Positions 22,701 through 34,890 of a stretch of DNA of 64,000 nucleotides are shown one piece after another. The notes beneath the pieces were generated by a model. It made no database searches. It was not told the origin of the DNA and was given only the letters and a program-made list of their open reading frames with translations. Where the stretch lies: NCBI RefSeq assembly GCF_003945595.2, contig NW_024104765.1, positions 2,418,001 to 2,482,000 of the forward strand, written 5' to 3'. Made by a program: the position numbers and the translations under genes. This DNA comes from Pipra filicauda (taxonomy: Eukaryota; Chordata; Aves; Passeriformes; Pipridae). Position 1 is the first letter of the stretch. The number at the start of each line of letters is the position of its first letter.

Positions 22701-22991
22701 TCATGTAACACGGTGATCCAGCAGTATGCTGGACATTTTGTCCAGAAGGATACTGTGAGATACACTATCAAAAGCTTTGCTGATGTCCAAAAAGATAACA
22801 ACTACTGGTTTTCCTAGACGAACTAGGTGGGTTACCCTATCACAGAAGAAAATGAAGTTCGACAAGCAGGACTCTCCTCTCAGGAAACCACATTGGCCAT
22901 GACCAATCACTGCGTTGTCCTCCAGGTGTTTTTCAATACCTCCCAGAATAATCTTTTCTGTGATTTTACTGGGCACTGAAGTGACCAGCAT
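22701..22991 (-). pseudogene. CR1-C RT fragment (fingers and palm)
   Basis: A 96-residue open stretch starts at SVPSKITEKIILGGIEKHL and passes NAVIGHGQCGFLRGESCLSN to the palm strand with the first catalytic aspartate (VVIFLDISKAFDSVSH). It stops at LDHRVT, soon before the WLTG..Q segment. This frame is homologous to the CR1-A piece at 2504-2839. The CR1 sequence ends at about 22990, which is the 5' truncation point of the copy. Confidence 0.86.
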
Positions 22992-23477
22992 GAGTAATTT
23001 TAGTTACATATGCATTAGTATGGTTCTGTTAGTAAAATAAATAGTGCCATGGAAGGTTCTAAAGCATTTAATGGGATCTTCTACACCGGTAAATCTTAAA
23101 GCAATCTCAAGCACAATTTTGGCACACATTGGCTTGGAGTTCCCCAGCAATTCCTATAGTTTAGGAGTAAGAACCTTCCAGGAACCATTACCAATGTGCA
23201 ATTTGCATTTAGAAAACTTACTGTGGAGGCAGTGAAATTATACAAGCATTCCCACATATTTTTCTGTGCCAGCTAGCTTCAGCACTCCAATATATTCTTG
23301 GACAGGTTTAATTTGCTTGTACAGAAATAACCTGAATTTTCAATGGTCTCCTTCTCCAAAGAAATACATCATTGCTTTCAGGGGATATGATTATGAACAG
23401 ACATAGGTACTGCAGTTACAGAATCCAGACAAAAAAAAAAGAATAAAGGGAGACGTTGGAACACATGCATGTGAAAC
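22991..23477. other. Unique sequence between CR1-C and CR1-D
   Basis: No feature recognised. The open frame at 23044-23235 matches nothing known. Confidence 0.5.
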
Positions 23478-23909
23478 TGATGAATGGTCTGAAGCATGAG
23501 TCTTATGAGGAATGGTTGAGGGAGCTAAGGTTGTTTAGCCTGGAGAAAAGGCTCAGGGAAGACCTTATCCCACAACTACCTGAAAGGAAGTTCTATCCAG
23601 GTAGGGGTTGGTCTCTTCTCCCAGGAAACAAATGACACGACAAGAGGAAATGGCCTCAAGTTGCATCAGGGCAGGTTTACATTACATACTAGGAAAAAAT
23701 TCCTCTCTGAAAGGGTGGTCAGGCATTATAATGCTCTTCCCAGTGAAGTGGTGGAATTGCTATCCGTGGAAGTGTTTAAGGCATGCAGATGTGGCTCTTG
23801 GGGATATAGTATAATGGTGAACATGGTGGTACTCAGCTAACAGTTGGACTTTATGACCTTAGAGGTCTTTTCCAAATTAAATGATCCTATGATTCTATGA
23901 TTCTTTGAT
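23478..23909 (+). mobile_element. CR1 LINE copy D, 3' end only
   Basis: A short, strongly 5'-truncated plus-strand CR1. Readable pieces are the [24 protein letters not shown] segment at about 23495-23550 and [20 protein letters not shown] in a shifted frame near 23602. [28 protein letters not shown] follows near 23697-23781, also needing frame changes. The tail is GTTGGACTTTATGACCTTAGAGG followed by three ATTCTATG-like units ending at 23909. It differs in ending and tail from copies A and C. No coding capacity. Confidence 0.9.
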
Positions 23910-26560
23910 TAATATCATGTCGCTCTAAGAAAGTCTTACTGAAACATGAGGAATATTTGAGATTTTACCAAGAAGGTTTCATATTTATCACACCAATCAA
24001 TATTATATCAATCAAAAAAGATTATATTCCTTGAGCACAGTACTTCACAGAAAAATGTCTATATTTGGTGAGAGAAAGTTTTTAAATTGGAAATTGTGGA
24101 TGTCTATGACACAGTGGTATATGAAACACATAATCCTCATGTGTCTTTATTTATTAGTTTTAAAATTGCCATAAAATTAACATTTAGAAAAACTATAGAA
24201 ATCCTACCAGATCCATATGCTGCAAAGCCTTCTCAGTTAGATGCTATTTAGCTAAGTCTGTGATCATATTTCTTGAAGGTAATTGTTCTATAGCATGCCA
24301 CTAGTCCCATACCAAGTTGTCTGATAACCATGTGTAATGATGGCTACAAATGTAGATACTATTTCAACTTGATCTACATAAGAGAAAAACATAGATGCAT
24401 ATCTTAAGAATACCAAAATAGATGTTATTGCAACATGAAATCTGCATATTCTACTCATAAGTAGTGCAAAGAAACTGGTACATAATAGAAGATTGCAGTG
24501 TATAGCTGTATTCTAGCCTGCTGGAAGTATTATCAGCAGATAAAAGTCACTATTTCTTCTGTCATGTTCAACTCATAAAAGTGATCTTACATGTGTTTTA
24601 TCACTATTGACTAGAAAGCTAATACATTTTTTTAATAACTATTCAAAGCTATTCCTAACTAAAGAACAAACATTTCCTTTCTGAAGAAAAGAAGGATATT
24701 GCTTTCTCTCTTTCAGGATATTCCTGCAGTCAGTTCCTGCAGTTAGCCCACTTGTGATGTTTTTTTAAACTTAAAACATTGTAGATATCCATCATTTTTG
24801 ATGAAGATGCTGATGGGAAGTCTTCTGAGAGTCAATAAGGACTGAAAAGAAGCTATTTCAGTTTTGAAAATGTCATGCCTAAAATACTGTTTTAAAATAA
24901 AATATTTCTAATAGATATCGTACATTTTGTCAGATTGCAGTCATGTTTTAAGATTATTCTTCTTCTCATAAGTTGGAAAAGCTTTGGAAAAGCTTGACTT
25001 TCAGTATAAAGGTAAAAACCCACAGCCAACTGCTGCAAATATGCACACACAATAGGATGCCTTGAAAAGATTTTTAATTTTTGTTTTAATCACTATACAA
25101 ATGACTCTTCCTAGTTAGTATCTAGTCATTGGGAATAGAAACAAGTAGCTGTTCCAGACAACCACAGTAAGATCATTCTCAAGCTAGATTTCATTAATAA
25201 GGCACAAAATTCCTCTTAGACATATATAAATCTAACTAAAACATATTATACCATGTGTTTGTTTTTCTGAAATGGGCATAACAGAAGGCCACATTAAATA
25301 TCTTAAATTATGACAATCTTATGAATTCTTTTGGCAGCTTTTTTTATGATTTCCTTATCTTACTTTATCAGCTAAAGGTTTTTTTTAAATCAAGTTAAAA
25401 TTTTCTGGTTAGAGAGAACGCTCATTCCTTCTTATTCTGCCCTTGTTGGCTAATGAGAATAATTGGTCCCCATTCACTTATAACATTCCTTTATGTATTT
25501 CTAGGCAGTTATCATTGCTCCCCAGTGGTCATTATGTTTGGGTATTGAACATCTGCTCAAGAGTTTATTGATGCTGTAGATAGTACCATATCTACTGGGA
25601 GTAATATTGCACATTGCACTATGTAGCCATTCTGGGAGCCCTACTTGCTGGAAGGTCACTCAGTAGTAAATCAGAAACACCTACAAAATGCAAAGTCCTT
25701 ACCAGAAACACAAGGAAATTCACGTTTCAGTGAATAAGGCTTTTGCAAAGCAAGAGGAAAGATTTGTTAAAATTGCATAAAATTGTGAAAATTATTAAAA
25801 AACAAAACAAAACAAAACAAAAGGATTTTCTGTATCTGTGTTTGATCAGATGTTTTCATGGTGCCTCAAAGCACCACAGGTAGAGATTTGTTTATTCCCA
25901 GACATTTTGTTCTGAATTCCTATGAGGTCTTGACATTTCTATAGTACCTTCCATGCTTGAGAAGAAAATATTGCAAGCCTGACAGGTGTTGACAAGCAAA
26001 ACATTCATTAGTCAAGCATAGTATTAATTATAAAGTTTGTGTCCTTTGTTTTGGTCCCTATTTTGTCTCATAGTAGCTTTTAGGTAAGAAACACTTGCTT
26101 TTAAAGTCTACAGTAAAAAACAGAGGAAGTTTTGGGCAAGATTATAAAAAAATAGAAGGTGACTTCAAGGTAAGAGAACATCCTGATCTACAGATCATTT
26201 ATCTTTTATTTAATAATTAATGCCAGCTACACTATCATGCTTAAATCCTCCACAGATAGGAAGTAATTAAGTTAAAAATTATATGTAATAACTCAATCAA
26301 TGAGAATTTTTAAGTGGGAAAACAGAGAATGAAACCAAAAGGAAATAGACCTTTGGCTTTTCTGAAGTTTAAATGAAAGACACATTCACACAAATGCAAA
26401 TACTATCACACTTTAAGCTTTTGTATCTTCTGTTATAATAATCACTATATCTGCCAGTATGTAATGACTTTTCAGGCACCCTGCACTTACATTTTTTCCC
26501 TCTTTTTCCTTAGTCCCCAACAAGATTCTGTGAACACTGTAATGACTAGACAATTCCCTT
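23910..26560. other. Unique AT-rich sequence, nothing recognised
   Basis: No transposon or exon supported and no open frame of note. A small (AAAAC)n run lies at 25797-25822. Confidence 0.55.
25797..25822. repeat. (AAAAC)n microsatellite
   Basis: About five AAAAC units, flanked by A-rich DNA. Confidence 0.9.
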
Positions 26561-26760
26561 AAGGAGGGAGGGAGAGAGGCAGGAAAGAAGGAAGGAAGAA
26601 AGGGAGGAAGGAGGAAGAAAGAAAGAAAGAAGAAAGAAAGAAAAAGAAAGAGAGAGAGAGATAAAGAAAGAAGAAAGAAAGAAAGAAGGAAAGAAAAGAT
26701 AAAAAGAAATAAGTAAGAAAAAAGAAAGAAGGAAAGAGAGAAAGAAAGAAAAAAAAAGAA
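26561..26760. repeat. 200-nt polypurine tract (GGAA/GAAA)
   Basis: All but five of 200 bases are A or G. The pyrimidines are at 26580, 26662, 26700, 26710 and 26714. The left part is GGAGG/GGAA-rich and the right part GAAA-rich. Such tracts can form intramolecular triplexes in supercoiled DNA. The 125-residue minus-strand open frame over it, made of F, S and L, is a repeat artefact. Confidence 0.96.
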
Positions 26761-28084
26761 CGATGCTGAATGTTATACTATGTTTATGTACTGATAGAGC
26801 AGTGTGGTGGTATCTTACTCTATATAAAAACTCCTGACAGATTAGCGGCCAAAATGCTGAGCCTTCCAATTTGAAGGCATGGGATGGGCCAACTGGCACA
26901 GTATTTATGAAAGGGACATTCATGCTATGAACATTGCTAAGCTGAATGAGAAAAAGAAAGACAAGTAAAGTGTTATTGAAGCAAAACCTAGAAAAAAGAG
27001 CATCATAGAGATGGGATCAATGAAGGGCTGCTTTCAGAATGGGATCATGAAAGCCTGAAGCCTGTTGGCAAGGCTGGCAGGTGGACACTTGCTGCTGCGG
27101 ATCACAGCAGCAGGACAAGCCATTGGGATACTATACATAGTTGGAAAGGTTGTTAGAATCCAGTTGGTGTAGATTAGACAACCTGTAGAGAAAGCATTAA
27201 CAGCTATGAGCATAGTTTAGACAGCAGGAAAGTGAACTGAAAATCCACAGTCCACTAGCATCTACCTTTGTGCTTTTTTCCCTCTTGTTGTCAGTGAAAA
27301 AGACCATCATGAAACGAAATTTTTTAAAGTTTCATTTGGATATGTCAGTCTAGAATATATTTCCTACTCTATTCTCTCCCCAGTTCAGGGGATTGTCTCT
27401 TTATTGAGTAAGGAGAGAAAAGTCTAGGTGTCTATCTTCCACCACCTCTAGTATGTCTTTTACATTCAAGACAAATCTTGGAATCATCGAGATCATTTAA
27501 GTGTCTATGGAAATACTATAAACAGAAAACTATGTACATGTAGAGGTGAGAGCTCTACATACTGTTTTTGACTAGTTTCTCATAGATATGCTAGAAATCC
27601 AGCATGTATGCCTGGAGATCTTCTGGAGTGGGATGAGAATTCACAATGAATTGCATCAAAGTGCCATGTCCATGTTTTGGCATGTGTTCTAACACCTGAT
27701 TACTTGACGACTTAAACTACAGGAATTTTCAGTTTTCTGCAGTTTGGCTAACCTCATGCTGAGGTTTCAAATTTGAGGGCCAGGTAGATCGTCTGCACTA
27801 CTACCTCACCAAGGGGTCTGACCTTCTTTGTAGTGAAGCTGAAGTTCGCGGCATAATCCTTCTCCATTTTATTTGGTCTTTATTATCTCTATATGGAAAC
27901 AGCGAGAATACCTGGAAGAAAATACCTCTGATGAGAATGCTTTCCTCCAGTGCTGTGGGATAGAAAGTAGGAATGTGAGAAAATGAGACCTCCTATCTTG
28001 TACACGGTGTTCCTGTTTAAATTCTAAGGCAAAGCACTCACTTCAATGTCTATATCGAATCAGAATCAAACTGGCATAAATCCA

Positions 28085-28110
28085 TTTTATTTATTTATTT
28101 ATTTATTTAT
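28085..28110. repeat. (TTTA)n microsatellite
   Basis: About six TTTA units. Confidence 0.92.
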
Positions 28111-29279
28111 CTAACAGGTCTCACACAGATAAACCAGCACAGCTAGTTACATGATTGATTTTATCAAGCTAATAACATTTATATTGATTGTATTTCATAG
28201 GGCATATGGACTGCCTTTCGCTTATGATTCAGTTCATATAATAACAGGTCAGCTCTGAAATAAATGAATAAAAACCCGTGTGTGTTCAAAGAAGTATTAT
28301 TTTCACCCTTGCCTTTCCATTTGCTCTGAATAGTGATTGAGGACTTTTATAACTATGTATAAACATCGCTGATATGGACTTTTATCTTGGATCTTTTCAT
28401 TAGAGTTATGTTAGTGAACTCTTGCATCTGGCAAAACTAAAATTAGGCATACTTTCCCATTTTTCTACTTGCAGGTAAAACATAAGTTATTCTAAAAGAT
28501 TCAGGTGAGCTCCTGCAAATATCATTGTCTTCCTATTTTTTGTTGTGGCTGAATGTCATCCTTCCATAAAATCACTGATTATGTAGTCCAATGTGAGTGG
28601 AGGTGGTGCTGAAAAATCAGAGAAAATGGCAAAACATTCTGAAATATTCAGTTATTTTACTCGACTCCCTGAAACTCCTTTAGATATTGTTCTTTTCTGA
28701 TCCTTTGGTAACATTTTTATTTTTTTTAGTTTATAGTTGTCTCTTCTTAGCATGATTTCTCTCTCAGTGACATAGTTCAGCCTCAATAAACTAGAATTTG
28801 TCCAAATCATCCTTCCTGTGTTACTATTGACAATATAATCATTTTACTTAGAATCTAAATGGCAGCTTCAACGTGGATATCTTGAGGTCCTTATGCTCAT
28901 GCTATCTCAGTCTTAGGATTATTTTCTACATATTTTTGTAAATGGAAAGACTTTTTTTTTTTTTACACTTTTCCAGGTAATTCTGCTAAACCAAACTGCT
29001 TTCAGTTTGGATAATTTTTATACCCTTTTTTCCTCCTACCAATTCAATTTCCTCATTCACATATATTCAAAATAATGTTGCAAACCTATTTTCCCACTCC
29101 CTCTCTTTTATATTCCTCCACAACCCCCTTTCTTTTTGCATCATGCTCTGTAGAAACCTGGTTAGCTTTGTTTCTAAGAATGTCCCAGCACTACATTTCA
29201 CCAGTTATTTGCCACTGAGAAATCGAAATTTACTTTGAATCCACGATGCTGTGCCCAGCCTTAGCTGTTACATGTCCAA

Positions 29280-29337
29280 AGCATATACAATGGCACTTGT
29301 TCCTGGTTGTTCTAGCATATACAATGGCACTTGTTCC
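29280..29337. repeat. 24-bp direct repeat at 34-bp spacing
   Basis: AGCATATACAATGGCACTTG followed by TTCC is found at 29280-29303 and again, base for base, at 29314-29337. The ten bases between are TGGTTGTTCT. It looks like a recent local tandem duplication. Confidence 0.92.
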
Positions 29338-29829
29338 AAGAGAATTAGCACTGGTAATACATTGTCAAGAGTTGTGGTGACCAGTGCTGTCCCCTTGTTC
29401 TGTTCTAATTCCCCTCTATTTGAATCTGCTCTCTTTTGTCTTATGGTTAAATAATAAGTTGCTATGGACAATCATAACTATTATTGTTATTGACTTTTTG
29501 TTGATGCAGTACCTTACACAGGGGGGTATGGGAAATTATTAGGGCTCCTAATTGCTAACTATAATTCTGATAATTATATTAGTATTTGCAAGAATATGAG
29601 GGTATCCCCTTTTGTATATCAAGCTGTACCATCATTTGATGAGATTTGACAGTTTTATCTTATTTAACTTTCTTACACCAAAGAAGAATGAACTATAAAT
29701 GGGAACTGCATGATGAACTCAGTTTAGATTTAATTAGAAACAGAAGTTAAAAGCCAAGACCCAGGCAGGAGTAAGTTGCCATTGAAGGTTGAGGCTGTTA
29801 TAAGCCTGATAAGGAAGGAAGTGTGGAGT

Positions 29830-31560
29830 TTTAAATTGACATTGCTGGTAGGGTGGCCATGGGTTTTGGTAGTGACAAACTGCACTTACAGATTCCAGGA
29901 GCCCTGATGAAAAGCTGTTCTCATTCCCTAATGCTTTATGGGAACGCTGCAGCCTCTTGGAATATTTTTCAAGAGAAAACCATCATCATGACAACACTGG
30001 AAAAAGAAGGGCAAAAAAATTTCTTTCTGTTAGGGAAATAAAGACATCTTAAGCTTGACTTCAAAAGCTCTCTACAGCAAACAGTAACTGTGGAGATACC
30101 GTTTCATCTTTGCCTCTGGGATATTATTAAGCCTTTCTAGTAGCTCTAACTGCAGGAGAAGGGATTACAGAAGATGCTGCTGTGTAGCTGCCTGACATAC
30201 AAATATCTGGAAAAGCACAGATCACGTTTTTGTACAAGGGCCACTTATTAGACAGCACTGAAAGCTTAACCTAGAATGAATAGCACACCACGCTGCTAGC
30301 TGCACACAAACAAAAAACACACAAGACCCTCATGATTCATGCTGGCCTTTTAAGTGCTTTGGGAGAATATTCTGGTTCCCGGCTTCCCTTTTGTCATGGC
30401 TGTGTGTACAGAGATTGGTGCTAATTGATGCTGTGCTGCTTTGGTGCAGAGAGCCATGCCATGCCATTCACCCTGCTTCAGTTCAGGCTGTGTCAGCATT
30501 TCCATGACAAATCCTCACTTTCAAGGGTTTACAGCTTAATCGGAGCAAAACCCCGATTGTCTGAAACTCCACACACTATTCCTGTGTTAAAGGCTTTATG
30601 CACAAGTGCCATAAACACAGAGGAAGAAATGATTTCAGGTGCTTCTATTTACTTCAAGCTGTTGCTTTGGCCTGGTAATGGCTTTGTATTTCAAAATGGA
30701 ATGTTTAGAGTCAAGGTCCTTATTGTGAGTTAATTGTTACATTTGAAATGGGGAAAAAAATTTAAAAGAACCATGGTTTTTTTAGTGCTTTTCAACAAAT
30801 CACTGAGGATTTTGCAGGATTAGCTTAGTAAATAGGGGATTGGAAAGAAGCTGCAAAGTGGCAAGAGTCAGTTTGGAAACTGTTGTGCTCAAATCAAGTC
30901 GAGTTTCACTTTGTTAATTCTATGAGACTGTTTTAGACTGAACTGCCTTGCTTTCTAGGCATCCATAGAAATATTTCTCTGGCAACGAGTAGCACGTGAC
31001 ATCCTTAGTTACACCCCGTCAAATCTCAAACAGTTACACTGAAAGACAGATTTTGTTTTTTAAATATCAACATGAGAAAGAAAAGTCACCTCCTCTAAAT
31101 ACTGATGAGAAACAGTGTGACATTATAAAGCTGGAGAGCTGTCATGATCAGAGGACAGGCACTGCAATAAAGAGCCTTTAGGGCAGCAGTAGCAAGTGGT
31201 TCCCCACCAAGGGTGATGAAGAGCTGTGTGCTTCAGCATGACATGGTAAAATCAGGCAGGTGAATAATTGTTTGTAGGTATGGATATAAGCTTGATATTT
31301 TTCCATATCTGTAAGTCAAGTGCTGATGCTGTCATTTTTATTGTTAAGACGCTGCTTGAAATGCTCATTAACAAAACCATCACTATGAACTTCAGGGAAA
31401 CAAACTTTTCTTTCACCCCAGATGCAGTCCTTATGCTGAGAGTTTATATGGCCATCAAATCTCAGCTATTTAATTCCGTGATTAAAGACATTACTCTGTC
31501 TGCGCTTCGATCATCTGTTGATCTTGCAGGATTCACACAATTCACACAATAACTTTCTTA
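29830..31560. other. Repeat-free, slightly GC-richer block; possible conserved noncoding DNA
   Basis: Compared with the AT-rich sequence after 31600, this block has more even base composition, no microsatellites or transposons, and several open stretches (29853-30041, 30425-30733, 31268-31552). None resembles a protein family. TAAT-type cores occur, for example TTAATCGG near 30536. This is what ancient conserved enhancers look like by eye, but conservation cannot be judged from one sequence. Confidence 0.25.
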
Positions 31561-31599
31561 CTTTTCTTTTGCAAAAATTGTGTGAGTCCAGACACACTC

Positions 31600-34500
31600 A
31601 GAGTCTGTTTATAACAGACTTGATACCTCATGTAAATATAAATCTTTAGAGAAATATTTTAAATTATAATTGAGGTTATTTTTATTATTTCAAATAATGA
31701 ACATATAAAAATGAATGCTGTAAATCAATCTCTTATAAGTGACTACAAAATCTACGTCATACTTAAATTATTGTCCATATATGAACAATACCAAATTATT
31801 CATTTTAGAAAAAATAATTGATGAAAATATCGTTACTATTTAGATTTTGGAAAGAAAATCAGATTAAGTGTGAAAGTCACTTATTTAACTGAAAAAAGCG
31901 TAAATAACCTGGAAATTGAATTCTGGAATGAACTAGTGTTTAGAAATCAAACAGTTTCTATAAATAACTTTTTGCAAATCAGGTCCAAACTTTCACTTTG
32001 AAGAATTTATTATTAGCTTTACTATGTTCCCTCAAATGGAGCTTTAAATAACAGAGCACTTTGATGAATAATATATATGAAATAGAAATTAATAAACAAT
32101 CTTAGATGAAGTGAAGAAGCAGGAAAAATATTCTACAATTAATTAAGCTGTATCTTTCATGTGACAATGAAATAAATGTGAGATCAAACAAAACAAGATA
32201 TAAGGGAAAGAGTATTGCTCTTGCAAGATAGTGGCCCATATATTGTCCTTTTCCTTGTCTTAACTTGCTAATGCTGTGTAAAAATTAAATGGTTGACATC
32301 ATACGAAGTGGAATTCGAGGTGTTGCCATGCTATGAAACTGCTGTTTTTACACATATTTATCACTGAATTTTCCGTTTCTCATTTGGTAGATACAGTAGT
32401 GCACATTCCTAGGGTTTAGTACCATCAGTATACCGCAAACTGAAAAAATCTTTGATAGTTTTCAAAGTGAGAAAATTGCCAACAAACTCAAAATAAGCAA
32501 AATAAAAATTAGTTTAAACTATTTAAAATTAAACTAGAGCATTGATGAGATGCAGAGAAGGAGTGGCACAAGTGGTAGCACAGTTCTGTGGTACAGCTCC
32601 ACCTCTCCATTAGCTCTTGGAAGGCAATCTTTTCTCACTTGGGTACGATGTTCACATAGGGGCTGCCACAAGAGGTAATTGCATGATCTTCCAATTTTAG
32701 GAATCTGAAGTTCTGGGGTTTCTGAGGCCAAGACCTCCTTGTACATTGTCCTACATTTTTAAGAACCAACTAGAGTCATGTTGACTATTTATAGCCCGAG
32801 TACATCGTAAATGGAAAACTGCAAATCATCTTAGGAGACTTGCTTTCATCAGCCCAAATTTTTCTTACTCCTTTGTTCTCCTTCTTTCCTCTATATGTTC
32901 ATCTATATATTTAATACTTTATATAGATATATTTGCGATCAACAGCTTTTACTTGTACTTTCCAGGTGGGAATGCCTTTAAAGTAGGCAAGTTTTAGTTA
33001 TTGACTTCATATCAGAGATAACTGAGTTAATCTGAATACTATTGTTGCACAAGATGTCAATCTAGAAACCTAGTGGTCCTCTCTGACTTTACAGTCTATG
33101 AATCTGTAAATAATTGCAATAATAGCTTGAAGATCTCATAACACTTATAAGAAAAATGAGGTACTTTAAATACAAAGTACTCGCAAAGACAAGGAAAAGT
33201 CCTTTAGGCATACAGCCAAGCTCGCACATTGTAGAAAATTAATTTTCATACTTGTGCTTTCAACAAGAAGTATATCTCTATGTAGAAGTTGTATAAAAAG
33301 GATAATTTCCTTTACAAAAGCATGTGCCGAAAAAAGGAAACTTGTATAAACACTTTAGGTACAAATATAATCTCCATTTTTCTCCTTTGAAAAATTGAAA
33401 TGCATTTTAAATTACCTGGTGTAAATGATGTAGCATGTTATGATGAAAAATCCAGCATTTTTATGTCAATGTGGTATTTGATTTTGTTATAGGGTAAAAT
33501 AAATCTTAAACAGTTGAAGTTGATGAATTATATTTAATAAATTTCAGAGAAAATGTAGAATTTATACCAAATTCTTGTCTTAAATTTGGCATGAAAATCA
33601 AACACTTGAAATTTTTTTCTTATATGAATACGATAGTTTGCATTTTTCTTTGTCAAACTGGGTAAGCAAATTGACAAACAAAATGCAAAATAACATATAT
33701 CTTAAGAGTTTGAAATCCTGCATACATCTATTATTTTAAAAAAATCTCATTTCCCTTAAATTATATTTTACTTAGGATTACCTAATCAGTAAAAGTAAAT
33801 AAAATCTATAATAAAACTGACTGTGGTATGCTATATTTCTAACATTAGGTAAGCTAAGAATATAAATAGACATTCTAAATATGTAAATTTCTTGATAATT
33901 TGCAATACAGTGTGTATTAACTATATTAACAGTATTCTCTTCAAAATAACTTTATATGTAAAATGTTTATCTGATTATTCTTAAAAGTAATAGATCCTGT
34001 TTCTAATATAAGCTTTAAGTACTTTATCTAGTCAGACATCTTATGCTTTAGAAGTGGCAAGGGTACTTGGAATTTCTAAGATTATTTTTTTCTAAACTGG
34101 TGTAATTTGTGGATGCTTGAATTAAAGTTTTAGGTTTATTTTACAATGTGGAAATCCAATCTCTACAAGTTATATTGCTACTAATGCTTTAAAATTATCA
34201 AATTAATTTTTTATATTTCTTAGTTTGCACATATCAGCTGTTTTAGTGTTCTGATGAGGAATTTTATATATGGCTTAAGTATTTAATTTTAAATTTTAAA
34301 GAGTAAAAAGTTATAATATATAAATAAAAAGTAACACAGAAACCAATAAAACAGTACTTATGCCGTTGATTTCTTCAGTATAAAATAATATTTATTGTTC
34401 AGAATTTGTAACAGAAAAAAATCAATATGGAGATTAACATACTCTTTGTATTTTATGTATGGCTGAAATACATGAAGACAATGCCTGTTTAGTATGCTGC

Positions 34501-34890
34501 CCTTCTGTCTTTGAAAACTGACCTGCCTGTATACTTTTAAAGAATAATTACTTACTTCTTAATAACCTAAGAGGAAAATTCAGAATGAGAAAGCCTCTCT
34601 GAAAAGACTCCTAAAAAGCTAGTTGTCTGTAGAATGGAAAGAGTGAGAATAATGTCAGAAAAACTCCTAGTCCACTGATGAATTGTTCAAAATCAATTTT
34701 AATTTTAGTAACAAATATTGGGGGGGAACTAAAGATTAAATGCAAAGAGAAATCATTCAGTGAAATGATCTATGCAGCAAACAAAGTAAAAGGAAACAGA
34801 TTTTATGGAAGTGACTTTCATAAATCGTAATATATAACCTTCATTTTACTCATGTACTGTAATACAAAGATTTTTTTATACCATATATTT
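31600..34890. other. Very AT-rich block, nothing recognised
   Basis: The most AT-rich region of the window by eye, made of short A- and T-runs without a clear repeat unit. No exon is visible, and the only noted open frame (32534-32746, minus) lies in a slightly GC-richer patch and matches nothing. Confidence 0.6.

Larger units (their letters stand above)
21631..22990 (-). mobile_element. CR1 LINE copy C, 5' truncated, with intact 3' tail
   Basis: Read on the minus strand, this runs from the RT domain to the 3' tail without large gaps. The order is SVPSKITEKIIL, RGESCLSNFIFF, VVIFLDISKAFDSVSHSILL, the [12 protein letters not shown] turn near 22600, SKFADDTKS near 22500-22525 and [14 protein letters not shown]. 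It continues with [19 protein letters not shown], the C-terminal domain and the tail GGAGTTGGACTTGATGATCC ... ATTCTGTGATTCTATGATTCTAT. The catalytic FADD is kept. An 11-bp tandem duplication at 22530-22551 and several frame changes break the protein. It is truncated near 22990, just before the RT fingers. The ending DNILRHMV and the tail match CR1-A, so both are of one subfamily. Confidence 0.95.
26761..29829. other. Unique sequence, no gene seen
   Basis: No transposon or exon supported. It contains a (TTTA)n run at 28085-28110, a T-run near 28951-28964 and a 34-bp-period direct duplication at 29280-29337. Confidence 0.5.

Noticed and set aside
26546..26923. 125-residue minus-strand frame rich in F, S and L
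   Set aside because: It is the translation of the purine tract at 26561-26760, so it is low complexity and not a membrane protein.
28085..28110. Regular short repeats considered as a CRISPR-like array
   Set aside because: Simple TTTA microsatellite without spacers; the same holds for the other short tandem runs.
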